A stretch of DNA of 64,000 nucleotides from NCBI GenBank assembly GCA_043228905.1, contig JBHGNT010000157.1, positions 1 through 64,000 on the forward strand, read 5' to 3'. Origin of the DNA: Azolla caroliniana (taxonomy: Eukaryota; Polypodiophyta). The notes beneath the pieces are model-generated. The model had not been told where the DNA came from. It saw nothing but the letters and a program-made list of their open reading frames with translations, and searched no databases. A program made the translations under genes and the position numbers. Within the stretch, counting starts at the first letter, position 1; the number at the start of each line of letters is the position of its first letter. Below, piece by piece: positions 21,817 through 33,350 of the stretch.

Positions 21817-22300
21817 ACACACACACACACACACACACACATTTATTAATATAATTGTGTGTTTTCACCAAAAGAGAGAGAGGAAGAAGAAGAAAGAAAG
21901 AAAGAAGAAAAAGAAAGAAAACTAATGCCTCTCTATACGTCATAAAGATCAAAGAGGATAGGTGTATATGTATTCATAAATCATCAATTCTCTTCACTTT
22001 CTCTTTCTCAATGTAAATGTGTCCGTTTGTGTATGTATGTATCTGTCCCTTTGTATGTGAATATGTCTGTATGTAATATGTATGTATCTATCCATGTGCA
22101 TGTGAATATGATTGTATGTATGCATGTATGCATGTAAGTATATGTCCATGTCCATGTCCATGTGTATGTATGCATGCATGCATGTATGTACGTATGTTTG
22201 TATGATGCATCCATGCATGTAAAATTGATTTGTGCATGATATGGATGACAGAATATAAGATTCCTATAAGTAGGTTTACATCGGAAAGAACATATGTTAG
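18190..22300. repeat. Microsatellite-rich block upstream of the GRAS gene
   Basis: A dense set of simple repeats: CATA (about 18410-18435), CT (18714-18748 and 18997-19027), a G run (18926-18938), GT (19300-19350), several TGTA tracts (largest at about 19588-19712), GA (20690-20725 and 21413-21434), GA followed by CA (21782-21840) and TGTA/TGCA tracts (22020-22200). Open frames here such as runs of Tyr-Val-Cys-Met are repeat artefacts. 'GAAAGGGGAAATGCGTCAAAG'-type text occurs twice around the large TGTA tract (19553 and 19736), so the tract lies between near-copies. The proximal part probably contains the promoter and leader of the GRAS gene. Confidence 0.75.
19588..19712 (+). repeat. Long TGTA tetranucleotide tract
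   Basis: About 30 units of TGTA with few interruptions near the left end (TACGTACGTATG). It is the largest microsatellite of the window and likely highly variable in length. Confidence 0.95.
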
Positions 22301-25300
22301 AATCATTCATTATTTTGTTATAGGCGTCTGCCGAATCATTAGACTATTTTAGGTTTTCTAGACGTTAACAAATTATCAGAGAATGTAAAATTTCCAAGAG
22401 AGAAAGAGGTTCCAAATGGAGATGGAAGACAAAACATCATGGGTAATGAACTTTATAGCTAGTGGTCCATCCAACAATGATACGTTGGAAAATATTTTCG
22501 GTGTCATTTTCATGATGTTGAAAGAATGGATCTACCAGGTTGCCCCACTTTTTGAGAAGGTTTTTTCTTCATGATGAAACAATGGATTCTTTTTCTTAGA
22601 AGTAACTTAGATTACCAATAGGAAACCTCAATATGAGATGCAAATTTGGAATGCTAATTTACAAAATGCCTCATTGGTAACATGGTGCTTAAAGCATTGA
22701 AAAAGAATGTGAAAGTTGTTTAAATGGACAAATGATCAAAACGCCAACTTAAAGAACACTAACTCATTAAGGTCGGGGTTATGTGACATCCGAATAGTCT
22801 ACAATCCTTAAATTTTTTGAAACCATGGATACCTAAAGTGTCCTTGACCCAAAAAGGGCACATATGAACACGGATCAACATTATTCATAACTTTTCCATA
22901 AATTCTGTTTCTTTTCTTTGGAATCAAAGGACAAACAAGGCATGCCATAAGGTGCTAGAATCACACGTTTCTCTTGATTAGGGTGTGTACACACATTGTG
23001 TCGAGTGGCACCATGCTAGATGTGAACTCTTCTATCTATCCAACAAAGGATAAACTCTATTACCCGATTTCTCAAACAATGGCTGTATGCAAACAATAAC
23101 CTACATGAGTTCACAAAGGACAAAATTACCCAAATCGTAACACAATCTTCTACTTGAGACTAAGTATGACAATACCATGGTGCCTTTGTGCACATCATGA
23201 GAAACACATCCGTATGAATAGACAAAAGAGGAGAAGCTATATGACTTGGTGAATTTGGATGATCACTTGGTAAACATGATGCTTGATGGATGTCACAGTA
23301 GTCTATGATTATATATGACTCTTGTTGAATCTTTCATAGAAAAATAGCAAAGTTATCACAATTAATGTTTTACCAGAAGTTAAGGCGAAAAGATGGTAGA
23401 TGCGACTTTAATGAAATGATGCATGTACACTTTTATATAATCATATAGATGTATTCTGTGTATGGTTTTATATAGTCAATCAATGAGGCTGGTAAATACA
23501 TCTTAAGTGTAATTTCTGAATTGCAGTTGTTGATGCTTAGATGTAAATAATCAATAATGGCTAAATCGTTTCTCAAGACATTACATAAGAGACTTTGGAT
23601 GTCCCCACAAATTATCTCTTACATATTCACATGCTTAACGTGCTTCAACTTGGAATTATAAATGTGTACATATGATGCAGACCTCACGCTTTACAACATT
23701 ATGACTGTGTATTCAAGTTTGAGCAGTTGTATTCATTATAAAGATAATTCATTCTTCTTAACATGGCAAATTGATTTAAAACATTTACTCCATCATGAAG
23801 TCCCATTTGTTTTTATTATATTGACATTAACATTAAGAGCTAATTGTTTGACATTAACAATATTCATAAACATAACAATTGCAAATGATGACACATTATA
23901 ACACTAGAAACATGACAATTAGGAATGAGTATCATTAATTAGCTACATATAAAGGGTTAGTTGCCCTTTTTGCACTCTTCTCTTCTATATGCCTATGTTA
24001 TGGGTCATTTCGATATTGTGAGTTGTTATTTGAGAATAAGAGTAGGCTCTCTCACGACTTAGTCACATGATCGAGTCAGCATTGGGTTACATGGTAGATG
24101 CTATAGGAACATTCATCCTCACATTTTTTTGTCGAAAAAAGTGGCATACCAAGTATTCATCTTACCCATGCATGTGTAGGTGTAGGTTTGTTAATACGAA
24201 AGGTGTAAATGTGCATGGGGCATGCATGTACGAAATAATATAACAAGAATGTAAGGCCAAGTTTGAATTATAGGCACACAAATGGATTGATTGGAAGGAT
24301 CTAATAATGTTCAAGTACACTATTTGTACTCATAGTACTAAATTCTAGCATATGTAAAAAGACATATTATTATTAACATCTTAATATAGATATAGAGATA
24401 CTAATAATTTTACTTGGAAAATCATTCTAATACATAAGAATAATTTTTTATTTGAATAATGATAAGAGTACAAATAATACTAGAATTGATGTTAATGCAT
24501 TGACTTTATCAATCATGAACGGGGTTTGCCACCATAGTTGGGCAAAAATTTTGATCCCAAATGGAAATTTTCTTGTTGCTCCTCAACCTAGTCGAATTTC
24601 AAGAATGATTACTAGCAATTTCGTACTATTATTCATGTCATTTGGAACAATAAGAAATTAAAAAAGAGGAAATTCATCTTTTTAGTAAATTTTCAGAATT
24701 GCAAAGTCATGTAGCAATCACAAAATAAGAGTCAATGCTTGTTCTTATTATCATTATCCAATTGCCTATCATCTTAGAAGAGGTTCTAGTGCTAGAAAGA
24801 GTTTGGAATTCTTGGCCTTTAGTAACCAAAGAATATAACATCCTAACCACTTGCACGTGAAATTTGTTTGCTCCTCATTTGGGCTTTTGCCTTGCCATAA
24901 TTATATTTTTAGAAACTCTTTGTTTCAATTTGAGTAAAATGCATGTTGTTATCAAATGAAAACTGTTGTTATCTTGTGTTGCTAGCTTTTAATCTTGAAC
25001 ATGCCTTTCCTTCTCTAATATTTAAGGTCATGCCTTTCCATTCACCAAAACAACATTTGCAAAATACTCTATTTGAAAGGAAATGCATATAATAAAGAAA
25101 AAAAAAGTTTCCTAGAAAATACAACAGTAAAATCCATGAAAACTAATATGTATTCACCATCACTATCATCATCTTGGGATTTCCTTACATTCTTTTCAAT
25201 AACAACAAAGCTTTTACATGCCATTTGGGATGCATCTTGTAGAGTTATCATATCAAGACTTGTCCATTCTTTGCAATGCTCTGATCCATAATGAAAGCTT

Positions 25301-25308
25301 GATATTGA

Positions 25309-25442
25309 ATATCTTGCGAGGAAGCTTCCAAGTATCATATTTGAGGATTGGATTAATATTATATAGACACACTCAATATCTTGTGAGGAAGCTTCCAAGT
25401 ATCATATTTGAGGATTGGATTAATATTATAAAGAGACATGCC
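25309..25442. repeat. 67-bp tandem duplication
   Basis: Two head-to-tail copies of a 67-bp unit containing GAGGAAGCTTCCAAGTATCA and 'TTGAGGATTGGATTAATA', differing at a few bases. Confidence 0.85.
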
Positions 25443-26005
25443 AAGCTGGCTAACAAGTTCAAACATATTAATGCAATGACATTGTCATCATTCCATAAAT
25501 TACCTGTTTCCGTGACATTTCTATACTTGTAAACCTCCTTCATACACTTTGATCCTTACTCTTGGAAATCATGATTGAACCATGCGAATGTATTATCATC
25601 ACTATTAAGTTTGCTCATGCTACCATGAAAGTGAACAATTGTGAGCATACTTGGATAACAAAAAAGGAACATTGAACTACAAAAAACTAAAAAGCACAAA
25701 TAAGGTGTAGGTAAAAAAAAAAGTGTTCCTTTAATATTTTGGCCCATTGGTTTTATCATGTGTAAAGCTACATTCATCTTGTGAATTCATTGATTCACAA
25801 AGAAAAAAAGAAAAATGGATTCAAATACACAACTCAAGTGGATTTCCATCTCATATATGTCTTCATGGAATGTGCCACAATTGTTAGCCTTGAGAGTGTT
25901 GTCTCTTCCTCTAACTTGCCACAAGCAAACACATGTGATGGTGAAAATTCTACATGGAAATTCTATCATCAATATCCATGCCATCCTAGGTCTTTATTTA
26001 CGGAG

Positions 26006-26150
26006 ATTATGGACATTAATATAAGGAAACATAAATGTTTATGAACAAAAGGGAAATATATGGAATTCCTATAATCAATAGCTTTTCCATTGAGTATATT
26101 ATGGAACTTAATATAAAGAAACATAAATGTTCATGAACAAAAAGGGAAAC
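26006..26150. repeat. 92-bp spaced direct repeat
   Basis: Two copies of ATTATGGA..TTAATATA, then GAAACATAAATGTT.ATGAAC, spaced 92 bp apart, look like an older tandem duplication. Confidence 0.75.
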
Positions 26151-27227
26151 AACCATCCCCACATACTACTATACTAGATACTAAACATTTAAATGGTGAA
26201 GTCAATTTGCACTATTACAACAACTCCTCACACTTAAAGTCTAACTACCTATACAAGAAGTGTGTCGAGTGGACCTAGACTTAGATCACAATAGAGGACT
26301 TGATCACCTCATAGTCAAATATGTTGAACACATTGTGAGGAGATGCTATGGTTGAACCCAATGACTTTGTATGATGTACGTTGGAAGTTTAAGGGAGAAT
26401 TCAGAATAGATATGGGGAACCAATAGTAACAACATTGCGAAGCAACATGATCATCAATGAAAATGTTGAAGTGCAAGTCATAATTGATGCCTTGGGAGTC
26501 ATCTTTGAGAGTGGTGACACTATATTCACCCTCCCAATAATTTTGAATAGCTCGATTATGCCAACAATAACATATACAAGGTGGGGAGTTAGTATCAATA
26601 ATGATTGTTGACAAATGTGTTGTAGGCAAAAAATGGTTGTCTTTGACATGAAAGAATGTTCAATGGATCCATCTAAAGACCCAAGGAGATATAGTGAACC
26701 ATAAGTTTTGAGATATGGGGGTTGATTTCTACTTTACCGTCGTGACCACAAGATCAACAAACCATCTAACTTATGATTATTTCTTGGAATGACCTTTCCT
26801 AATGTTTGATCGATTGCTAATGGGTTTTGGATGTGATGTAATTTACAATAAAAAGGATAATAGGATCTACTTATCAAAGTCTACATCCAAAAATCTACAA
26901 TCAAGAAGAGAGTGTTCTCAAGGATGATTTTCAGTCATGATGGAATTTGAAGATCAAGAACTCAAACAAGATATTGATAGCTCAAGTGTCAAACGAGAAC
27001 CTATTCACCTACAAGAACTTCATCCTAGATGAATTGTGTCCTTGAACCGCCATGGTGGAAGGGTTGTAATCAATTGGTACTTAGTATTCTGATGAAGATG
27101 GGCGATCAATTTTGTGTTTCATTGTCGTGATGTGACATGTGCAAGGGAAGAAAAATAGATAAAGATTAACCTTTGCAATAAGTTAAGATTTAGAGATACC
27201 GAAGAAGAAGTAATGAGATGAGCATTG

Positions 27228-27835
27228 TGAAAGGAATACAGGGGTCGGTCTCGGCCGACTCTTAGGTTAAACTCAAGCTAGACAATCAGACAAACAAGCA
27301 AAAAGAAAAGAGTTGACACAGAAGTTTTACGTGAAAACCCTAAATGGGAAAAAACCACGTGAGCCCATAGACTCCAAACAGATTCACTATCTGAGAGTGT
27401 ATACAAGAACTCAAGGCCATGACCTTGATGAAATCTTTGTCTCAATAGACAGATATACACAGAGAACAAGGGAAACAGAGAAACGACAACACCTGATGTG
27501 TGATGAGCCGTCGACCTGTCGGGTCGGATCCGAGGGTCATCTACTACACAAGATCGACCTCCACAACACATAGTCCTTTGATCTCCCGTATCTTACGGTT
27601 CTATATTCACTTTCACAATATTCTACTCTGTAATGTGTAGTAATCACCGATGCACTCACCTAAGGTTTTTACATACATACATACATACATCATTGTATGT
27701 ATTACATATTTATCCTTAGCCGATTCGACACTTAGCCCTTAGCCAGATAGCCGACTCTCAGTCGGGCCTCAACCGGCCCATATATCTTAGCCGAAATGGA
27801 ACTTCTCCCATAAGGAGGGATATCATTTCATAACA
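27228..27835 (-). repeat. Solo LTR of copia family F
   Basis: About 608 bp that on the plus strand run from TGAAAGGAATACAGGGGTCGG-type text to CATTTCATAACA, the same order as the F LTR at 28712-29424 (GGTCGG, 'GTTTTACGTG', ATTCACTATCT, CATA tract, GGAGGGA.ATCATTTCA). No coding part adjoins it. The flanks are CATTG at the left and CATTA at the right, a 4-of-5 match, which would fit a solo LTR left by LTR-LTR recombination. Confidence 0.7.
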
Positions 27836-27851
27836 CATTAAATAATCAATG

Positions 27852-28125
27852 TGTGATGGCTAGGCTCAAAACTGTGACCTATGTGTGCATATACCAAGGA
27901 CTTAACTATTAAACTATCAAATACATACATTATAATATAAACCATAGAACATTCTAAATATTCTAGAATTTCTTAAAACTTCCTGAAACATTCTAGAAAA
28001 CCCTAGAATGCGCCACAACCCATTATATAATGAAGCCCCTTCACTCTTGTCGAACCATTCTGGTTCAACACCAAGTAAGCTCTCTCTTGAATCTCTTTAT
28101 CATAATACGTATTTCCTTTCATCAT

Positions 28126-28159
<34 letters not shown>

Positions 28160-28215
28160 TACTATCTCACTCTATTTCCTTCAATCGTCATTCTCTATTG
28201 CTCACTCTTTCAACA
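27852..28215 (+). repeat. B-related LTR (B2) with heat-shock-like boxes
   Basis: Parallels the chromovirus B LTR in order: TGTGATGGC start, antisense tRNA-like module (about 27855-27925), GAACATTC (27947-27954), TTCTAGAATTTC (27961-27972), another TTCTAGAA (27991-27998), TATA (ATTATATAATG, about 28022), TCGAACCATTCTGGTTCAAC, then a CT tract. The right end is approximate. It may be a solo LTR of a sister subfamily. Confidence 0.6.
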
Positions 28216-28241
28216 CTAAGCGTAAGAAACCCCCCTTGAGT

Positions 28242-28711
28242 GAATGTTGTGAACATATACAAGGAATGACAGATCAATCCCCACAAGGCAATAAGCCAAG
28301 TCTTTGGAAAAGCTGAATCAAAATTTTCCTTTGGAAGTGCTTTAGTAAATATGTCTGCCACATTGTCTTGTGTTGGCACATATACCAAATCAATATCTCT
28401 TGCATGATGACGTTCTCTCACATAGTGATAATGCACCTCGATATGTTTTGTCCAAGCATAAAACACTAGGTTTTGTGCAATATCCAATGCACTCCAACTA
28501 TAAGTGAAATTATACGTAACATCTATCTCCATGCAAAGATCCATCAATGGGCCTCTCAACCATATACACTCCATTGTAGTTGTGAAAACTACCACGTACT
28601 CAGCTTCACAACTAGATGTTTCCACTATAGGTTGCTTCTTACTTAACCAAGATATGCATGAGTTTTCAAGGAAGAAACAATTACCACTAGTGGACATGTG
28701 CGTGTCATAAC
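28242..28711 (-). pseudogene. Copia element G: RNase H remnant
   Basis: The end of a copia pol on the minus strand: LSKKQPIVETSSCEAEY, then CIWLRGPL, TKHIEVHYHYVRER and VADIFTKALPKENF. These are the RNase H motifs of Ty1/copia. It is cut at its N-terminal side by the F LTR and is followed downstream by a polypurine tract (CTCAAGGGGGG on the minus strand). The lineage differs from Tork-type F and H (HIEVHYHYVRER instead of HIQ.RYHWIRE). Confidence 0.8.
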
Positions 28712-29196
28712 TGAAAGGAATACAGGGGTCGGTCACGACCGACTCTTAGGTTAAACTCAAGCTAGTCAGTTAGACAAAAAAGTGGAAAAAGAAAAGAGCA
28801 GACACAGAAGTTTTACGTGGAAACCCTAAATGGGAAAAACCATGGGAGCCCACAAACTCCAAACAGATTCACTATCTCAGAGTCTATACAAGAACTCAAG
28901 GCCACAACCTTGGTAGGATCTTTGTCTTAGTAGACGGATATACACAAAGAACAAGGGAAACAAAGAAATGACAACTATTACACCTAATGTGTGCGGAGCC
29001 GTCGAACTTTCGGGTTGGATTCTAGGGTCGATTGCTACACAAGCTCGACCTTCACAACACACAATCCTTCTTTGATCTCCCCTCTCTTACTATTCTTTGT
29101 TGCAATATTCTACTCTGTTATGTGTAGTAATCACCGATACACCCATGTAGGGTTTGTACATACATACATACATACATACATACATACATACATACA

Positions 29197-29227
<31 letters not shown>

Positions 29228-29424
29228 GTATGTATGTATTTACATATTTGTCCATAGGGTTTTAGGGTTCAACACTTAGCCTTAGCCGACTCCTGATTGG
29301 CATTCGACCCTTAGCCGGATAGTCAACCCTCAATTGGATGGCCGACTGAGATCAGGCTCTTAGCCAAAACGGCCTCTAGTTGAATCGAAACTTCTCCCAT
29401 AAGGAGGGACATCATTTCATAACA
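28712..29424 (-). repeat. 3' LTR of copia F
   Basis: On the minus strand runs from TGTTATGAAATGATG to CCTTTCA, next to the polypurine tract GTGAAGGGGGAG. It is longer than the solo copy because of an expanded CATA tract (about 29157-29225). Its insertion splits the RNase H of G. Confidence 0.8.
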
Positions 29425-30910
29425 AACTCCCCCTTCACTCATGTATGTGGGAGTCGACCATGCCTATCAACCGACAAGCTTTTAGTTTTTCCATAGACAA
29501 AAATTTGTCAACATATCTGATCCAATATCATATGTATGGATCTTTACAAGAGCAAATTCCTTTTCTTCCACTCTCTCTCGTAACCAATGCTATCTACTCT
29601 GGATATGTTTTGTCTGAGAGTGGTAGGAAACATTCTTAGCAAGGTGGATGACACTTTGATTATCACAGTGAAGTAGGAATTGATGTTGCCTCAATCTTAA
29701 CTCACTCATGAAATCTTTCATCCATATCAGTTCCTTGACGGCATCTATAGATGACATGTACTCAACTTCGGTGGTTGACAAAGCCACAAACTTTTGCAAC
29801 CTAGATTGTCATGATATGGATCCCCCTTGCACAGGTCATTACATACCCAAATGTAGGTCGGCTGGAATTAGCATTGGCCGACATATCAGAGTTTGTAGAA
29901 CCTTCAAGCACGGGTTTCCCTAAGTTGTATCGTAGAGAAACACTCGAGGTGCCTCTTAGGTATCTAAGTACCCACTTACTGCAGCCCAATGTTCCTTTCC
30001 GGGATTGCTCATGTATCGGTTAACCATTCTGACAACATATGGAATGTTTGGCATGGTACACACCCTACCATACATTAGGCCTCCATAACTGAGGCATATG
30101 GTATCTTCCTCATCTCAGCCTTATCCTTTTCGGACTTGGGACATTGACTGACATTCCACTTGCAATTTGTCGGCAATGTTGAGCAGACTGGCTTGGCATT
30201 CTGCATGTTGAATCTTTGGAGCACCTTTGTCACGTACTTTTCTTGTGACAGCCACAACATGTTCTTTGTCCTGTCCCGGACTATGTGCATCCCCAAGATC
30301 TTCTTTGCTGGACCCAAATCTTTCATTGCAAAGGACTTATTCAAAGACTTTTTCATACTTGCAATATTCTTTATGTCTTGTTTGACAATAAGAATATCAT
30401 CAACATACAGTAGGAGAATTAGAAAATCTCCTCCATCATATCTTTTCACAAAAACACAGTGGTTAGCTTGTGATTTGTGGAATTCATGGTCTATCATGAA
30501 GGATTCAAACCTTTTATACCATTGCCGGGGAATTTGCTTCAGTCCATACATGGTCTTTCTTTGCCGTCACACTAGGTCTTCTTTTCCTTTCTATTCAAAT
30601 CCTTTAGGTTGATGCATGTAGATCTCTTCTTCTAGATCACCATGCAAGAAAGTAGTCGTGACATCCAACTGCTCTATCTCCATGTTCATGTTGGTTTCAA
30701 TGCTCAACATGGTTCTAATTGATGTCATCTTAACCATTAGAGAAAATATTTCATCGAAATCTACACCCTTTTTCTGTTGGAAGCCCTTCACCACAATGCG
30801 AGCTTTGTATCTAGGTGAATTTCCGTTCTCTCTAGGTTTCAATTTGTATACCCACTTATTCCTCGGTGCCTTCATTCCTTTTTGCCAACTCAATCAACTC
30901 ATATGTTTGG
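29425..30910 (-). pseudogene. Copia F: RT/RNase H remnant (Tork-type)
   Basis: Minus-strand pol fragment. Reading from 30893 downward: NKWVYKLKPRENG, ARIVVKGFQQKKGVDFDEI, 'TTTFLHGDLEEEIYMHQPKG', MYGLKQIPRQWYKRF, LLYVDDILIV (catalytic YVDD intact), ILGMHIVRDR, LRYLRGTSSV, ALSTTEVEYMSS and TKHIQ. The frame is broken between 30590 and 30550 and again around 29800-30070. It is close to copia H in wording but decayed. The 5' half is missing because element E interrupts it at 30911. Confidence 0.9.
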
Positions 30911-31884
30911 TGTTAGGAAACATGTCCCTCTAGATGGGAAGAGCACGATCCGGATTGGAGTCCGAAGAACAAGAACCAGATGGTAAGAGTGCTAGAGCCG
31001 GATGAAGATCAACGAGAGCCGGATCGGTCGGAGCCGGATGGGAGGTCGGATCTGAAAGAGGACATATTTGTAAATATGTTTTTGGTATGCCTAAGATATG
31101 CCATATTTGTAAATACGCCATAGTATGTATTAGTATAAATACATCTAGGGCAAACCATTATAATGATGATGAGGTGGTTGTAACTAGTGCATTAGAGAGT
31201 GTAACTAGTGTGTAATAGAGAAAGAGTATGAGAAAACTCTGTTGTAACCGTCATTAGATGAAGAGGAGCTCACGGAGGTTTGTATGATACATGGACACCC
31301 GGGGACGGGGACGTGAGAAAGATTACCAATCCTACCCTAACTCCAAGTGTAATCTTTGGTTATCTACTAAAATCTCCTTTTGGTGGGGAAGGTTGGATTG
31401 TAAGCGTAGATAACCTCGAAGATATTATGGGGGGACATGTCTAGTTCGGATCTATCTATATTTTCGGACAGGTATTAGTAGCGTAATCCAAAAATACTTA
31501 TCTTTATGTATCAGTTACATGAGCCAAAATAGCCAATGCTATTTCTATTACTAAAAAATTGTTCTCCGTGGGCTTTCATCGTGCGTGCTAGGTTGTTGGC
31601 CAAGACTAGTTACTAGTCCACCAATTTCTTATTGTTAGAAAAAAGAAGCTGGTCATCATTTACTAATATCCAGGACTTGTCGTAGGTTTTACCCCTAGTG
31701 TCTCTTGCTGTATTCCTTCCCACTATAGTGATCTAGTTTGGAGTTTGCGGACTCTCGTGATTTTTCCCATTCAGGGTTTTCCACGTTAAATATCTATGTC
31801 TTTGTACTTTGTTCTTGTCTTTTGTTTCTTGGTTGTCTTGGTTCTTGTGTCTCTCATTGTGTTGACCGGTTGTGGCCGACTACA
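30911..31884 (+). repeat. 5' LTR of copia E
   Basis: Starts TGTTAGGAAACATG, interrupting F, and ends GGCCGACTACA before the primer site. It includes the palindrome ACATATTTGTAAATATGT and a TATA box in the loop of 7-bp inverted arms (ATGTATT and AATACAT, 31125-31144). The segment around 31290-31700 has no match in related LTRs and may be an old insertion. Confidence 0.75.
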
Positions 31885-31897
31885 TATTTATAAAAAT

Positions 31898-31910
31898 TGG
31901 TATTAGAGCG
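31898..31910 (+). other. Primer-binding site of copia E
   Basis: TGGTATTAGAGCG matches the 3' end complement of initiator tRNA-Met except for one C-to-T change (usual TGGTATCAGAGC), immediately before the gag ATG. Confidence 0.8.
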
Positions 31911-32048
31911 ATGGATGAACATCTTGGAGGAATATTCAAGCTAATCGGCTCCAGCTATTCAGTGTGGAAGTCAAAGATGAGGGATATTTTGGTGTGTTGA
32001 GACCTCTGGCTGCCGGTGTAGTTCAGAGATGATAAGCCAGACAAAATC
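31911..32048 (+). pseudogene. Copia E gag, first segment
   Basis: The first ~45 codons of gag (MDEHLGGIFKLIGS, YSVWKSKMRDI), matching the gag start of K and of the second E copy. A TGA follows near 32000. The reading is interrupted by the LTR of D at 32049, with AAATC as target sequence. The continuation is not adjacent in this window. Confidence 0.8.
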
Positions 32049-32518
32049 TGTAAAGAATCAGATATGATTCTTGTGAAGCGGAAGGGATGTGGGTTATGTG
32101 TGTATGTGTGAGAGAAGAGAGGAGAGGAGAGAAACACAAGATAGATAAGAGCCAATATGAAGTACTCAAGAAGAAGAAGGAGATGTATATTAACAAGTAG
32201 AATATGAGATACAAAATAGCGTTACAAGGAGTCACAAAACCAACTTAATATGGAGTAGGAGGAGGGTGCTTTATATGGAGTCACCCTCTCTCTTCATTTA
32301 CTCATTACAACATTCACTCTCTCACTAGAGCCTTGAGGAATGTGAAGTCTTACGGTCATGGGGAATGTAGAACCATTAGTTATGTGTCATAGAATATGAA
32401 TCTATGACACATAGTTTAATGTGTAGAGAGTGGTGGTGTGACTCTTGACGTTTGAGTAATCATAGATTCTCAAACGGTGTGTTCACACGTTGCTCTATGT
32501 TGAGCTTGATTCTCAACA
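32049..32518 (-). repeat. 3' LTR of copia D
   Basis: 470 bp, TG..CA ends (TGTTGAGAATC to GATTCTTTACA on the minus strand), inserted in E gag after AAATC. The same LTR, shortened, lies at the same gag position at 57016-57270. It is followed by D's polypurine tract (GCTTGAGGGGGCG on the minus strand). Confidence 0.85.
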
Positions 32519-32802
32519 CGCCCCCTCAAGCTCAACTTGGGTCGGCTCCTTTTGGTTGATGTCTGCTTCGGCTGGTATCCGGTTTAGACGATCTCTGTTG
32601 TCCGTTTCGGCTCGTACCCGGTTCGGTCGGTATCTGATTCTCTCTTGTACTTCCCCTCAAGCTTGGCAAGTTAGGGATCATCAATCCAAGGTCTGACATG
32701 AATTGCCGAAGCTTGTCGGCTCCTAGGGCTTTCGTGAAGATGTCAGTCGTTTGAAGATTTGTGTTGATGTGTAGAAGGTCGACATCTCCGGCCTGAACAC
32801 GT
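32519..32802 (-). pseudogene. Copia D: RNase H C-terminal end
   Basis: Minus-strand reading gives RVQAGDVDLLHINTNLQ, TDIFTKALGADKLRQFM and LGLMIPNLPSLRG: the end of a copia RNase H. It continues, in sense, the fragment that stops at 54406 (HIEVHYLFIQER); element A lies between. The flank just left of A is ACGT and just right is ACGCT, suggesting an original ACGCT duplication with one base lost. Confidence 0.85.
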
Positions 32803-32979
32803 TGTCGTGAAGAATGTGCTTCAGGATATAAAAATGAGCTTAAATGTTGTATTTAATAATATTTGAGAGACTTGAACCCACATCCTTATATACGATGTAC
32901 AATGTACATATTTTGTAAAAATGTGTAATAAATGTGCTTCATGATATAAGAATGAAGCTATATATTGTATTAAGTAAAA

Positions 32980-33045
32980 TTGAGGGACTTGAACCCTCAA
33001 CCTTGTATACCAAGCACCAAGCATACACCACTAAGCTAGGTTAGT
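32980..33045 (-). other. tRNA-like module (A box/B box) in LTR A
   Basis: On the minus strand: TAGCTTAGTGGTGTATGC (A-box-like, TRGC..AGTGG) and, about 30 nt on, GAGGGTTCAAGTCCCTC (B-box-like, with a perfect 5-bp T-stem). This resembles a tRNA D-arm and T-arm. The acceptor stem is not evident, so I do not call a functional tRNA gene. It is conserved in all A-family LTR copies. Confidence 0.65.
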
Positions 33046-33288
33046 TATTTTAGAATGCGTTTTCATCATTATACTTATCCCATATCTATTTTCATACATA
33101 GCCATCATTCATCACATGCAATGCATGTGCGCCAAATGGCGATCATGCATTACATGTAACTCATGCATTGCATGCATGCCATGCTCCCATACATTACCAT
33201 ATGCATGGCAACACTTATATAAAGAGGGGCAAGGAAAACAAGAGGAAATCAAGAAGAGAGAGTGAGAAAATAATACAATCAAGTAAAG

Positions 33289-33350
33289 AAGACTAGCTCA
33301 TTGGGTGGAGAACCTCTCGTTTCGAAGTTGAGGTCGTGGGTTCAAATCAA
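33289..33350 (+). other. Second, sense-oriented tRNA-like module in LTR A
   Basis: CTAGCTCATTGGGTGGAG (A-box-like), a hairpin ACCTC/GAGGT in the anticodon-arm position, then GTCGTGGGTTCAAATC (B-box-like). The same block recurs at about 53989-54052 and, decayed, in A2 and A3. A and B boxes can recruit RNA polymerase III factors; whether they do here is unknown. Confidence 0.6.

Larger units (their letters stand above)
22301..27227. other. Nearly 5 kb without a recognised gene
   Basis: AT-rich sequence with only short open frames and no motif I can name. The tandem duplications listed separately are the only clear structure. Old, unrecognisable transposons are likely but not demonstrable by eye. 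Confidence 0.5.

Noticed and set aside
25069-25398. 109-codon minus-strand frame
   Set aside because: Spans a 67-bp tandem duplication and shows no family motif; not supported as a gene.
32980-33045. A functional tRNA gene
   Set aside because: A- and B-box blocks and a T-stem are present, but no paired acceptor stem is evident, so it is only tRNA-like.
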